Shown: piece by piece, positions 1 to 13,344 of the stretch
Numbering within the stretch: the stretch's first letter is position 1
Layout: every line of letters begins with the position of its first letter
Assembly: GCA_025174535.1 (NCBI GenBank)
Contig: JALBUN010000004.1
Span: 1,078,627-1,142,626, forward strand
Source: Cantharellus purpuraceus
Taxonomy: Eukaryota > Basidiomycota > Agaricomycetes > Cantharellales > Hydnaceae
Reading direction: 5' to 3'
Length of the DNA: 64,000 nucleotides
Notes under the pieces: generated by a model
Databases searched by the model: none
Told to the model about the DNA's origin: nothing
Seen by the model: only the letters and a program-made list of their open reading frames with translations
Made by a program: the position numbers and the translations under genes

Positions 1-352
1 AACTATTACTCTTTCCACTGCTTCCCTTATTTTGCTCCTACTTTGTCTCGCTACTCGGCTTTAATATAGCCAAAACGTTTTTGAGTGTATATTTTGGATA
101 GGCTTCAGAGTCGTAGGCTAATACATAGAGCTTGGACTTTGAAGAGTAGTCTATCAGCCTGACAAGACATCGCATTGGAATGCATTAACACTGAAAACTC
201 TACCCCAAAGCCCGGCTCAATTGAATGTCGTAGGCATTTGCATCACTGATCTGGTTATCTGGCCAGATCTAAGTTACAATGCCGCTCCGAATCTGCGTCA
301 CGCCACTCCGAGGACCGTGACTAGCACAACCGCCTTTGAACACGATATCACT
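1..352. other. Upstream region without a recognised gene
   Basis: I see no coding region here that I can support. The stretch precedes the first ATG of the RUS-family gene at 353 and probably holds its promoter and 5' leader. Open frames in this interval start at non-ATG codons and match nothing I recognise. Confidence 0.4.
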
Positions 353-2061
353 ATGTCTATTCGCGAGGAGGTGTTGCTGGAGGAGGATGAAGCAGGTAGA
401 TTATGTCGTCGCTATGCCTATTTGGAGAACTCGTTGAATATTTTGGTAAGTGTTGTTCGTGTTCATGTGTTATCAGCCGGAAACGGTTATGAAATCTTCG
501 AAAGGACGAGGCCCAGCCAGGGGATCGTGGAGTACTTACGAACATCCTAAACACGCTATCGAGCATATTTATGCCAGCAGGATATCCGAACAGTGTCAGT
601 CCAGGTCAATACACTCAGGTACTCGAATGTTTAAGACCCTGGCTGACTCACCCCAAGATTATTTCAAGTATCTCGACTCCAACGTTTCGCATGCCGCCAA
701 CCCGTCTAACTATTCTTTCTCAAGGTACCAACTTTACGATTCACTCCAAGCTTTCAGCAGTTCTATTGCCGGACTTCTTGCTTCACGGGCTGTGCTGGAA
801 GGTTCAATGCAAACTCATTGAACAGCGACAGGTCTTCAGAGGCTGACATATTGATGGTTTATAGGCGTCGGCGTCGGCGATGCCAACGCATCTGCCACGC
901 ATGCGTTGCTGCTAACGATCATACAAGATGCAGTCGGTCGTCTAGCTAGTGAGCCCTTCAACAATGTCAATGACATTGTCTTATCTCCACATGAAAGCAA
1001 TCTTGTTTGCGTGGCGAATTGGCACAGCGCTCGAGCCAGAAGCTAAACGATATAGACTTCTCGCCGATATATTGAACGATGGTGCTATGATTTTGGACTG
1101 TCTTTCTCCCGCTCTTCCCAAGAGCGTCCGTGTTTTCTCATTGTGCCTTAGTGGATCTCTTCGTGCACTCTGTGGCGTCGCAGCTGGTGGTGCAAAGGCC
1201 GCCTTGAGTGTACACTTTGCACGGGCGAACAATGTTGGCGACTTGAACGCCAAGGATTCTAGTCAGGAAACTGTGATAGGGCTGTTGGGAATGCTGGCCA
1301 GTCAATTTCCTCTCCCCCATTCTATCTCTAAAGTTCAACGACAGGCAGGCTCTTTTGTTGTATCCCGAGTGACTACACAATCCGCTACCTGGTTCCTCCT
1401 CCTCCTCCTTTTGATCATCCACCTCTCGACAAATTATCTTGCAGTCAGTGCTGTTGCTATGACGTCATTGAACCGACAAAGGGCAAATCTCGTGTACTCC
1501 CATTTTCGAGCAAAGAGTGTGGTTCAAACCCCTGCTCAAGTGGCAAAACAGGAACGTATTTTCGCCGCAGGCAGTCATTTACATGGGGTGGGACGCATCC
1601 CTTTGGGTTCGTGCGAGATAGGCGTCCGAATAGATCGCATTTTTCGGGTGTCCTCTTCGAACGGATTGGTAACTCTGTGGACCCGACGCATCATGAACGC
1701 TTTCGCAGGGGAAAAGTACATCTTATGTTTTAGCACGCGTTCTCAACACGTCTCGACATATCAGGAGTACAATATCTTCTTGGCGAAGGGATCAACCCCG
1801 TCTGATCACTTCAAAGCATGGGTACATGCATTGGAGCTTGCACATTTGGTCAACGAAGAGGGGCCTCTCCAAATGCACTCCGACCGCTCCCTCGACCTTC
1901 TAGACGAAAGTCTTCGAAAAGTCAACGACATATTTCCAACTTTATGGCAAAAGCTGAACAATGCAGGCTGGGATGTCGAAAATCCTGCTCTCTTGACGAG
2001 ACCGACTTATAGGATATCGCGAGCTTGGACAGAGAAGGTCGAAGAAAAGAAATCAAAATGA
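353..2061 (+). CDS. RUS family (DUF647) membrane protein
   Basis: Spliced gene for a protein of the Root UVB Sensitive / DUF647 family, conserved from fungi to plants and animals. Its biochemical role is not settled; plant members act in UV-B and vitamin B6 responses. The family signature is clear: YQLYDSLQAF, then GLLASRAVLEG, VGVGDA, ILFAWRIGTALEPEAKR, ADILND, a glycine/alanine-rich stretch ending AKAALSVHFARANNVGD, AKDSSQETVIG, and NYLAVSAVAMTSLNRQRAN. A hydrophobic LLLLLLIIHL segment follows. Several short introns are needed, for example one starting about 446, one at about 948-995 and one at 1301-1344 (acag acceptor), each of which restores the family alignment. ATG 353 opens with MSIREEVLLEED. 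The last exon runs to a TGA at 2061. Convergent with the calcineurin gene. Exons between 446 and 850 are the least certain. Confidence 0.85.
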
Positions 2062-2423
2062 AGATGCAGCATAGTCTGTGGATATAAATGTATGTGTAAT
2101 GGACTACGGAATAGTGGTGATGATGCAAGTGTCACCTCTTGGTTGTGATTCTATGTGTCACTGAGACGAAAGGCTTTCACTCGGAGCAGGACTCGAGCTT
2201 TGTGGTGACATGACATGTGGACTGGTGCTCAGCAAGCGGTGAATGATTGCCTTGTAGTGCAGTGCAGATATCGCATCAATATTTAAAGGACTCCAACCGT
2301 CAAACAAGTTGCGAGGGACTAAAGGTCGAAAGCGCCCGACGAGAAAACACCTCCAATACATACACCAGTACAATGTCATGATGCCTATGCTCTTTGCTAC
2401 AAGTGCCACACCAAACAACATAC
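2062..2423. other. Convergent intergenic region
   Basis: Space between the 3' ends of the RUS-family gene (+) and the calcineurin gene (-). No coding region is supported; it probably holds both 3' UTRs and polyadenylation signals. Confidence 0.4.
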
Positions 2424-5065
<2,642 letters not shown>

Positions 5066-5603
5066 CGTAGCAGCAAAGGGAGTAGTAAGGTATACGTGAC
5101 GGGTCAAGGGGACCCACTTACGTAAGGCGCGCACAGCGACCGTCAGCTGGCATACAGAATCGTGTTTACGAGACCAAGTTGCAAGCAGTTGGAAACACCA
5201 GTACCATTTTTGCAATGCTCAGGACTGTACAGAGAAATTGGCCATGTCCTTCTCAAGCGTTCTAAGTATACTCCCGAAGATGCGGCTTAAAACGTGTACC
5301 AATTACATATGATTGAAAGCAACTGGTAATGAAGCAGCAATAACCTCGTGGTACCATCATTTCCCTGTATTGTGTCGACTCTTGACTGCCCAAAATTAAT
5401 ACTTCAGGCTCCCGACTGTCAAAGTGCTTTCTCAGTACAACTAATAACCCATTATCATAATTCGGTTGCGCTAAAAACTTCATCGGCATCAGGACTATTG
5501 ACAGCCGTTGCTCAAATTTGATTACAGGACCAGAGCCTCGTATGGCCAAACTGAATAGGAGTTAGGTGTGAGAGGCAGGTGAGATCGAAACTCTGGCAGC
5601 TCA
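5066..5603. other. Intergenic region upstream of calcineurin
   Basis: Lies between the calcineurin start and the stop of the endonuclease-fold gene, both on the minus strand. It probably contains the calcineurin promoter and possibly a 5' non-coding exon. The minus-strand open frame at 5262-5549 shows no family I recognise. Confidence 0.35.
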
Positions 5604-7033
5604 TTATGATTTCGATATTTGTATATCAGCAAAGACCGGTCGGTGATCACTCTCGTACATGCCATCATCGTATAAGGACTGACCGATCCTATACCCGTCC
5701 ACTTGCCTATCGTTGGAGACAAACTGTTACTCGGGTATTTAATGTCTTTTGGTTACAATGAGAACTTACCAACCACGATTAGAACCTCCCATAATGAAGT
5801 CAATGCGAGAGAAGACAGAAGTCTGGTGGATTTTAGAAAAGCCCGTATAAGTGGCTGTTGTATATAGGTCGTTAACTTCGTGGCAGTGGATTTGAAGGAA
5901 GGCCTGTACCGTAGTTACCCGAGACATTCCGTCGAGGAGCTTCGCCCATGAAGTCAATCATGGCGAATGCTGCAGAGCTCTCTGCAACAGGATATCTCTC
6001 TTTAAAATCCTGACTGATACCCACCGGGGGTCTGACACCGGTGATTATCTCGTAACCAGCACTATCGCGACCGAAAGCAGGCGAGTTGAAGTCTCCGAGC
6101 AAAATCACTGGAGAATTGGTTCGTAATGCTTCGTGTTTTACGCGATGTATGATGAGCGACGCTGCCAACTGCCGTTGAGAATCGGATCGCTCATCTGGCA
6201 GGCTTACATGAGTGCAAGCAATTCACAAGGAGAATAGTGATGCAGAACTAACCCCAGTGCGTTACGAAGACCGTCAATTCTCCTACAACAGAGAGAAAAT
6301 GAGCAACGTTGCATATGCGCACCGACCCAGCCCCTGGATATCTCGATCCGGCTTTAAAGGGAGTCTGAGAAAGCCAAAAGCAGTCCCATTCAAGAAGTGT
6401 CAGGACTGATTTTTTCCAGAAAATAGGGCTGATATTAAATAAGCTAGATGATGATAGAGGAAGTCGATAGATCAAACCTGAATTCGCCTTCTTCCTTCCC
6501 ATCGTCGCGTCCAACGCCTCGATGGTCCCATTCTGGGCCCAATAGTTCTTGTAGGTCATTCACTTGCCTGGAAAGGACTTTCGAGCAATTCAAGGCTATC
6601 CAGCATTGCTTTAATGAGAATTGCACCCACCTTCCTGGAAACCTATACACCGACGTACATCCCAAACACTCATTTTCATAATTTCAACCTAGACATACCA
6701 GCTAAATCAACCCGGTTGAACACAACCTCATTAACGACTCCAATTCTCCTCGAACTCCAAGGACGTTCGTTTGTATTAATGTAAAATGCAGTCTTCCACG
6801 AAAGAGGGTCTGGTAGGTTCTTGAGCGTCTCGTCCACTGAAACATTGTCTGGCTGGGAATCATAACGTAGATTGAAAGACAATATTCGCAAGTTCACTGG
6901 TTGGTCTAGATGGACTCGTCCAAGGAAAGGTTCCAAACGCAATGCAAGGCCAAAATGCAACCAATATGCAATGGCAATCAGCGTGATACTTTGGAAAGCT
7001 ACCAGATTTACCAGATTTAATAGTAACCATCAT
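5604..7033 (-). CDS. Endonuclease/exonuclease/phosphatase (EEP) fold protein, likely membrane-anchored
   Basis: DNase I-like EEP superfamily hydrolase, a fold shared by nucleases, sphingomyelinases and phosphoinositide phosphatases; the substrate cannot be named from sequence. In order: RILSFNLRYD (first metal-site strand), NERPWSSRR, LSRQVNDLQELLG (follows the GFQE-type position), VTHWG (HW motif), PVILLGDFNSPA (catalytic GDFN), RIDFIMGG, and the closing DDGMYESDHRPVFADI (SDHRPV motif) just before a TAA at 5604. Several short introns are needed. Upstream of the fold is a hydrophobic run (about 7030-6960) that looks like a signal anchor, but its frame has no ATG. The two ATGs at 7028-7033 sit in another frame, so the true start is unresolved: either a first intron is missed or there is a base error. 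Shares a roughly 130-bp divergent promoter with SWC5. Confidence 0.75.
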
Positions 7034-7049
7034 GAAAAGACGAGACAAG

Positions 7050-7060
7050 TATATTTATAC
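7050..7060 (-). promoter_or_regulatory. TATA-like box for the EEP gene
   Basis: A GTATAAATAT-type element on the minus strand lies about 20 bp upstream of the ATG pair at 7028-7033, inside the short divergent spacer shared with SWC5. Spacing to the ATG is short, so the call is tentative. Confidence 0.3.
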
Positions 7061-7161
7061 AGAGGAGTGGCCGGAGTGGCTAGTGCTACACAGCTTGCGC
7101 CGCACTGACGCGTTTGGTGGGTGGCGTCAAGACGCCCTTAGTAATCTATTTCTTTCTGCGC

Positions 7162-8050
7162 ATGTCACTACCGGTACCGCCGCGAAATATTGAAGACGAT
7201 TCGGAGGACGACTCCGATTTTGTCCCTCCCGCAGGTGAATCAGGTCAGGTCCGTGTAAGGGTGCCATTCGTCGTCCTCATATTGAATCGATCTACAGGCT
7301 CTTCCTCAGACTCGGAGACAGAGGCTCAAGAAAAAAAGAAGCGAAAAATCTCCCCGGCTGAGACTGGGGATGATCGAGCCAAGAAGGAAGAGTAAGTGTC
7401 TTCCCCATGTTCATGATGTCTTTCTGATTGTAGATCGACATTAGAACACGAACGAAGCTATGGGAGGATTTTCAAGCCTCGGTGTCAACGCCACCCCCCC
7501 GAAAACAGTCCGAGTCGAAAAAGATGGTGAAAGTTTTAAAGAAGTATCGTTTTGCGGGAGAAGATGTAACGTGAGCCACCATGAATTACGAGTGTATCAG
7601 AATTCTCTTTACTTAAATGTTCACAGAAAAGTGGAGGAAGTGGCGGAAGATTCCCAGGATGCCAAGAAGTGGCCGTTATGGAATGGTCAGCCACTGAACA
7701 TTCAATCTGGGAAGTCCCCAGATCCACATTCGGTACCGTCACCTGCCCCCAGTTCCTCAAGCACGCCACAGCCCGACGCGAATGCTACTCTTAAACGACC
7801 CGGCCCAAGGAGAGCCAGGAAGTCCTTGGACGCAATGTTTGCGACCGCCAAGGCCAAAAAGCTGTCTACCCTAGACAAATCAGCCATGGATTGGAAAGAA
7901 CATGTCGAGTCTTCGCAGGATATCAGAGAAGATTTAGAAGCAAATCGCAGGGGCGGAGGATATCTTGAAAAGGTGGAGTTCTTGGAACGGGTGGAACAAC
8001 GTACGGAGGCGGCAAGAGAAGGCGGCAAGAAGCGAAGAAGACCTGCATAG
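7162..8050 (+). CDS. SWC5: SWC5, SWR1 chromatin-remodelling complex subunit (BCNT/CFDP1 family)
   Basis: Subunit of the SWR1 complex, which swaps histone H2A for H2A.Z in nucleosomes; Swc5 is known to bind the H2A-H2B dimer through its acidic N-terminus. The predicted protein starts MSLPVPPRNIEDDSEDDSDF, an acidic N-terminus with a second acidic/serine block (SSSDSETEAQ), then a lysine-rich stretch. It ends with the BCNT-C domain: SLDAMFATAKAKKLSTLDKS, AMDWKEHV, EANRRGGGYLEKVEFLERVE and a basic tail KKRRRPA. Introns fall near 7246-7297, 7394-7434 and 7571-7627 (cag/tag acceptors). Start ATG 7162 is the first in frame with the acidic block. A decayed copy of its last exon lies at 10,978-11,712. 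Confidence 0.85.
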
Positions 8051-8325
8051 GGCGTTTTGCATGGTAAAATTCTGTTTTATTGGCCCGTCCCCCTTCTGAT
8101 GCAAGAACTCATGAAGTGTTCTTTCAGTGGCAACGGGCCGTAGTTCATGATACATCGGTGGCTATTTCTTTCCTGGGTATATGTATGCATTGTCGCAAGA
8201 TAAGAAAATTGTTGTTACATGGGTCGTGACAATGGCAGATATCTTGTTCCCAGTGGTATACCATATTCTAGAGAGCTGAGAGCGAAATTTTAAATGCCGA
8301 TGGAATTCAAATTCATGGCTATTAT
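7615..8325 (+). repeat. Source copy of a ~0.7-kb direct duplication
   Basis: From the last-intron acceptor of SWC5 through its 3' flank. It is similar, by eye, over nearly its whole length to 10,978-11,712. Landmarks present in both: gtggccgttatggaatggtcag, the BCNT-C coding stretch, tggcaacgg-cc, tatatgta-acattg, cgcaagataagaaa, and the final ttcaaattca. Confidence 0.85.
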
Positions 8326-8413
8326 ATGACGACATAGTAGTATACATCATGAATGAGCCTCTGAGCGACTTCCTGATATATTGCAGATCGACGTGCTAGT
8401 TTGACAGAGCAAA

Positions 8414-10870
8414 CTACCAGTCTTCGTCATTATCGATATACTCCCTGCTCTTTATAGGACCCCCCCGCGATCTAAGTCTGGGAGAATGTGATGCCCCCAC
8501 TTCAGCAGTCGTAATGGGTTGTGGCTCGGTATTCTCTGGCATCTGCAAGTCAAAATTTTCTTCGTTAGTACCCCCTACCTCCCTGGAATTATCTAACTCC
8601 ATCCGCTCAACGCCAAGTTCCTTCCATAATTCTCGTTCATGTATTCGGTCCGCCTCACGATCCGCCTGCTCGACCTCTTCTTCTGCTCTTAACTCTCCTC
8701 GTAGCCGAGATCTGTCCATCTTTTCAGGGAGAAGGGAATCTCCCGCCATCTCACCGGAAGTCGACAGTACGCTGGGATTCCAAAATGACAGACCTGGATC
8801 TTGAGCATTGTCACAGAGGGGAGAGCCAGCTTGTTGTGACGCCAGACCGAACGGGAGAGAGAGGATACCCATAGACGACGTGCCATCATCCTCCATTTCC
8901 TCTGTACTTGTCCCATCGTCAGAAAATTCCATCTTGTCAAATCCATCTGCACGAAGATCGGAGCAATGTATGTCTTCAGATAATGCTGTTAAAGCCTTCC
9001 TAACCGTCCGTTTCAGCCTCGTGAAAAGCTGTTTAGTGGAAGTATGCCTGGCCATATGCAGAAGAGCTTCGTGGACATTCTCTGGTCGAATCTATGGAAG
9101 GCATGGGCCATCGAAATACAAAGCAAAGCAGGGAAAGAAATACATACCTTCTCCGCTCCACCGGTCTCAAATAGGTCATGAATTCGTCGCTTTTGTCGTA
9201 TTTCCACGTCCTTGTGCAAGATAACATATGCCACCAGACAAGTGACAAAACGAACCACACATGCACGCAGAAGTCGGAGGAGGGGATAGGAAACGCATGA
9301 TGGCTTCTGATTAGAAGCCCCTGCTTCGCTGAAGGGATCCGCCTCAGCACGGAGGAGATGAACATAACCTAGTAAACTTAGCCATGCAGTATTCAATCCT
9401 TGAGTTTCGAACACGGATGAGCGCCATCGAAAGAAATGTCCCATACCTCGTTAAGTCGGCGAATTTCTCCAGGTGAAACAAATCCATTCCATCTGTACGT
9501 AACGTAAAGCCAGACACTTGTCGAGCCGTAAGTTTAGACCATCCAAAAGGCTTTCTTACAGGAGTCAACTCTGAATCATCAGTAACCTCGCCTTCGTCTT
9601 CAGCCTGGTTTGCATGGTCGTCCCGACTCCCTGGATGTGGACGACCGTGACTGGTAGTAGGTTGAGATAATTTGCTCGGGGTTGTTGGATCATTCATATC
9701 GGATTGAGTTACTGATACATCCTCTTTAGCCGGCATCCCCAGCTCATAGGTCTTGAGTTTTGCTTTTCGTCCGCATTTGAGTTTTGTCGTGTCCAATGAG
9801 ACTTCGGATATAGGTAGTCCTTTTTCCTTTGCACGTTTACAACGGGCCCAAATGCGCTTTCGCAGGCGTCGACGTGAAGCCGGAGACCAAGTGGGAGATA
9901 TTTCGGCAACTGGAGGCGAAGACGGGGGCATGCTTTGTGGAATATGGTCCACCGAGGAGGATGGAGTGTGCAGAAGGTGAAATTCTTTCTGCGAGTCGCT
10001 TACTCGAGAAAACCTTGGTGCAGGAACGGAAACTCCAGTATCAAGAGAAAGAAGCACAGGATCTATGTGTGAGTCTATCCCGTCAGGATTTGAATCGAGC
10101 TGGGCACCTCCAGTTTGCTCTGGCCCTGTGTCCTCCAGATCTAATTGGTCCCCTTCTTGCATAGTCTTGGCTGCTTCCGAATGCTCCAAATCTCGAAGTA
10201 GCATTGTGTCCATGGTCTTGAGAAGCCTTCCATCCAAGGATGACAGAAGATCATCTCGTTTCCATAAGCTAGTTAATGCCTGCTTGCGCGCCTTGAAACG
10301 TTTTTCCCATGCTTCACTCTCTGCTAGGTCTAGCATCTGATGACAGTCATGGTTACGGCTTGGCGATATATTTGATTCAACATGAACACCAAGGCCCTTC
10401 TCCCTCGCCGTCTCTGCGTGGCTGCACAATGAGTGTTTTACCGCTTTTAGCTCTCGGGCCCGCTTTCGCTTCGACGCAGCTTCCTGCCGCTCTCCATCTT
10501 TTGCACATAGTTCCGCTGAGACTTCGTTTTCTACAGCAATCCATTCCTCAGATACTTCATGGGCGGTTGGATAAGCTTCCCGGTTATACCGCTTGCGAGA
10601 CTTCTGGTCGAGTAGCTCAATATAAGAGCATATATCCGCAACAGACTTTCCTCCACCAATGTCTTCAGCGATAAGATCGGGTCTCCATCGAGAATGACGT
10701 GCGAGACTTGCAAAGAAAGAAGCCTTTTCTATGCTGCTCCAGTATGTGCTAGGTTTAATGAAAGATGCCGGAAATGACTCGCTTTGAAATGAGGCAGATG
10801 CATGGTCCAACAAGTGAGACAAGTGCAGGCGTTGAGCTTTGTCCGCATCGACATGGTAAGGGTTGTTCAT
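8414..10870 (-). CDS. Rrn5-like SANT-domain RNA polymerase I transcription factor
   Basis: Large first exon (10,870-9,470 region) plus two smaller exons; ATG at 10,870 (MNNPYHVDADKAQ), stop at 8414. Residues about 40-105 have the SANT/Myb-like pattern seen in Rrn5-type proteins: YWSSIEKASFFASLARHSRW, RPDLIAEDIGGGKSVADIC, YIELLDQKS. Yeast Rrn5 belongs to the upstream activation factor (UAF) that recruits Pol I to rDNA. The middle is basic and Ser/Pro-rich and predicted to be disordered, including a nuclear-localisation-like SRRRLRKRIWARCKRAK. After the first intron, the segment KDVEIRQKRRIHDLFETGGAEK joins IRPENVHEALLHMARH, which resembles a histone-fold-like helical end. The tail is acidic and ends DNDEDW. 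I assign Rrn5 by pattern and architecture; another SANT protein remains possible. It lies between two copies of the SWC5 tail. Confidence 0.6.
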
Positions 10871-10977
10871 GTTGCTTTAAGTTGCTGTCCTGCCGCAGTC
10901 ACTCCGACGCGATTACCTCATCACCTGTGGGGTGTCGTGCCTGAATGCATCATCCACTGCGTGCATCAGACCTTTTT

Positions 10978-11712
10978 CCGTGAATATTCACAGAAAATTG
11001 GAAGAAGCGGCAGAAGGATCCCAGAATGCATGCCAAAAGGTGGCCGTTATGGAATGGTCAGCGCTGCACTCACTGGGGATCAGCCACTTACATAAGTACT
11101 AAGCATTCAACTTGGGAAGTCGGGATCCCCAGATCCATGTTCTTTACACCCACCCCTAGTTCGTGAATTGCGACAGTCCGATGCGAATACTCCTAAACGA
11201 CATGATCCAAGGACCTAGGAAGTCCTTAGACGCAATGTTTTGCGACCGCCAAGGCAAAAAGGCTGCTCACCTTAGACAAATCGGTCATAGATTGGAAAGA
11301 ACATGCCGAGTCTTCGCAGGATATCAAAGATGATTTAGAGGCAGATCGCAAGGGCGGAGAATCTCTTGAAAAGGTGGAGTTCTTGGAACGAGTGGAACAA
11401 TGTACGGAGGCGGCAAGAGAAGGAGGTAGGAAGCGAAGAAGAATAGGGCATTTTGCTTGGTAGCCTTTTTTTCTCGGCCCATCCATGACTGATGCAAGAA
11501 CCGAAGTGCTTTCAGTGGCAACGGACCATGGTCCATAATACACTGGTGGTCTTTACTGGGTATATGTATACATTGTATCGCAAGATAAGAAATTCGTCGT
11601 TACATGGGTCATGACAATGCGAGATATCTCGACAAGGGAATAAAAATCTGTCCCCAGTGGTATACCTAATTATAGCGAACTGCGAATTCTAAATCCCAAT
11701 GGAGTTCAAATT
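10978..11712 (+). pseudogene. Truncated, decayed copy of the SWC5 last exon and 3' flank
   Basis: Begins with the cag acceptor-like sequence and follows SWC5 exon 4 (LEEAAEGSQ in place of VEEVAEDSQ; the same GPRRARKSLDAMF region; LEKVEFLERVEQCTEAAREGG). The upstream exons are absent. There is an extra block at about 11,062-11,100, an early stop in the Ser/Pro-rich part, and an inserted T after the SLDAMF codons that shifts the frame. It cannot make SWC5. Its right end runs into the last codons of the S1/P1 nuclease on the other strand. Confidence 0.85.
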
Positions 11713-12879
11713 CAATAATTTATTACCAGTTTCCTCAGGATGGCCAAAGATAGTATTGAGGATGGCCGCTGTTCTAATTCCTCCCATAGCTAGTAATTTC
11801 CCTACAAGCATTTCTTTCTCAAGACGTCCTGCGTACTCCGGGGTATCAAGCTCGATCGCTGGGTGGTTGTCAGCATTCAAGGCTGGCGGCCAGACGATCT
11901 CGCAATTGAGGGAATGGATGGGTTTAGCCCAGAAGTAAGGGCAAACGGTATCGTCGTCTGTAGGTGGTATTCCGAAATGATGTTGGGTAGGTTTGCTGGT
12001 CCTTGGAGGTGTAGAAGGACAGTGAGCCCATGACTGTATGTCGTCAGTCCAGGCGTCAAGAAGGCCTTCCCAGACGATCTGGCGGATATAAGGATCGTAA
12101 ATGTCACCACGAAGAGTGGATTCGACATGGGCGATGGGTAAGGGAGCAGTGTAGTTGCGTGGAACGGTCCGCACGGCCTTTGCGATTATGAGGCCATCCC
12201 ATACTGCGTGGAATTCTAGAATGTGGAATTTAATTTTAAAAAAACAAACGACGTGGGAAGGTCGTACTCTTGATTCGACCGTCCCAACGCACTTTGTCTG
12301 TGCGAACCGTTGGAGTCAGAACTTGACATACATCGCTTGAAAGCCGAATTTTACCTCCATTCCCCCCTTTGTTCCTTCCCGTTAGATGTAATGGCATATG
12401 CATGTCCCCCATGAAGTGTACAAGGAACTTCAGGGCTTCCTCTGCACCATCCTTGCCATCTTGTAACCATGAGCTCGTGTTTCTGATGCCTCCGAGAACA
12501 TTCACGCCAGGTGCCCCCTCCCATCCTTTCTCTCCAAAGACACAGTGATTTCCAGGATGGTCGCCAATACCATTGACGTAGTGCAGAGGTGATGACCATC
12601 TATTGGCAAACTTGATCTTATCAGCCCATGCTGCTACAGGTGCAAGATGGCAGTCCGCATATGCAGGAAGGATGGAGCACAGTGCATCGCGTGTGGAGCC
12701 AAACAAGTACATTTGCGCAATAGTCGCTGTAATCTCATGTCCTAAGTAAGGAGCAATCAGACTGATGCTTCGCGGCTCAGAATGAATTGCTGTGTCCACA
12801 CACCTGCTGCACCCCATGCCACAACTTTGGACGTGAACAAACAGAGTGGAATCAACGACACTTTGGCGGAGAGATGCAT
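11689..12879 (-). CDS. Secreted S1/P1-type nuclease
   Basis: Zinc-dependent nuclease that cleaves single-stranded DNA and RNA, secreted. ATG at 12,879 gives a signal peptide (MHLSAKVSLIPLCLFTSKVVA) followed directly by WGAAG, the mature N-terminal Trp that coordinates zinc in this family. After the first intron (gtgtgtgg...ttag) comes HEITATIAQMYL. Then ADKIKFANRWSSPLHYVN (zinc-site His), NHCVF, VHFMGDMHMPLHLTG (HFxGDxHxPLH zinc motif), GGNGGKI, and after a further intron (about 12,214-12,267) FHAVWDG. A carbohydrate/structural part with the usual cysteines (CPYFWAKPIHSLNCEIVW) and the C-terminal MGGIRTAAILNTIF helix follow. Its last codons (NLNSIGI) lie inside the duplicated block. Expected length and all recognised motifs are present, so it is probably functional. 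Confidence 0.9.
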
Positions 12880-13344
12880 AGTAGGTGAGAGTAAAGGGGA
12901 AAGATGCTATGTGCACGTCGACTCTGTGCACAATAGGAGACTATCGCGACCACTATCTCGGCATCACTGATGCTAAGGATTGCCGGAGCAGACTTTTGAA
13001 ACTCAGTGCATGCTTAATGCCCCAAAGCACGTCGGCTGAGCGTCTGTTGCGCGTTGGTGATGATTCGCTTCCCCTTGCTCGTCAAGGGCACTGGGCTTTG
13101 GGAGAAACCTGACGCCTTTTTCCGAGGTTTTACCGTGTTAGCCTACGGGCTGATTCTATGTCAGTGTGAAAGGCGTATAGGCGTATGCGTGCAAGGGGAC
13201 TGCCACGCAGCGGCCCTCTAGCGATTCAAGTGCTCATCTCCCTGCATTATCTGCATCATGCTAATGGCATTATATATGGCATCCACAACTTCCTACATGC
13301 GCTTGCAAAGAACACAATGTGATATAAGATACGCAACAAAGGAG
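12880..13344. other. Intergenic region, nuclease promoter and RPT6 3' side
   Basis: No coding region is supported. It should hold the S1/P1 nuclease promoter and the 3' UTR of RPT6, which is on the same strand. Confidence 0.35.
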
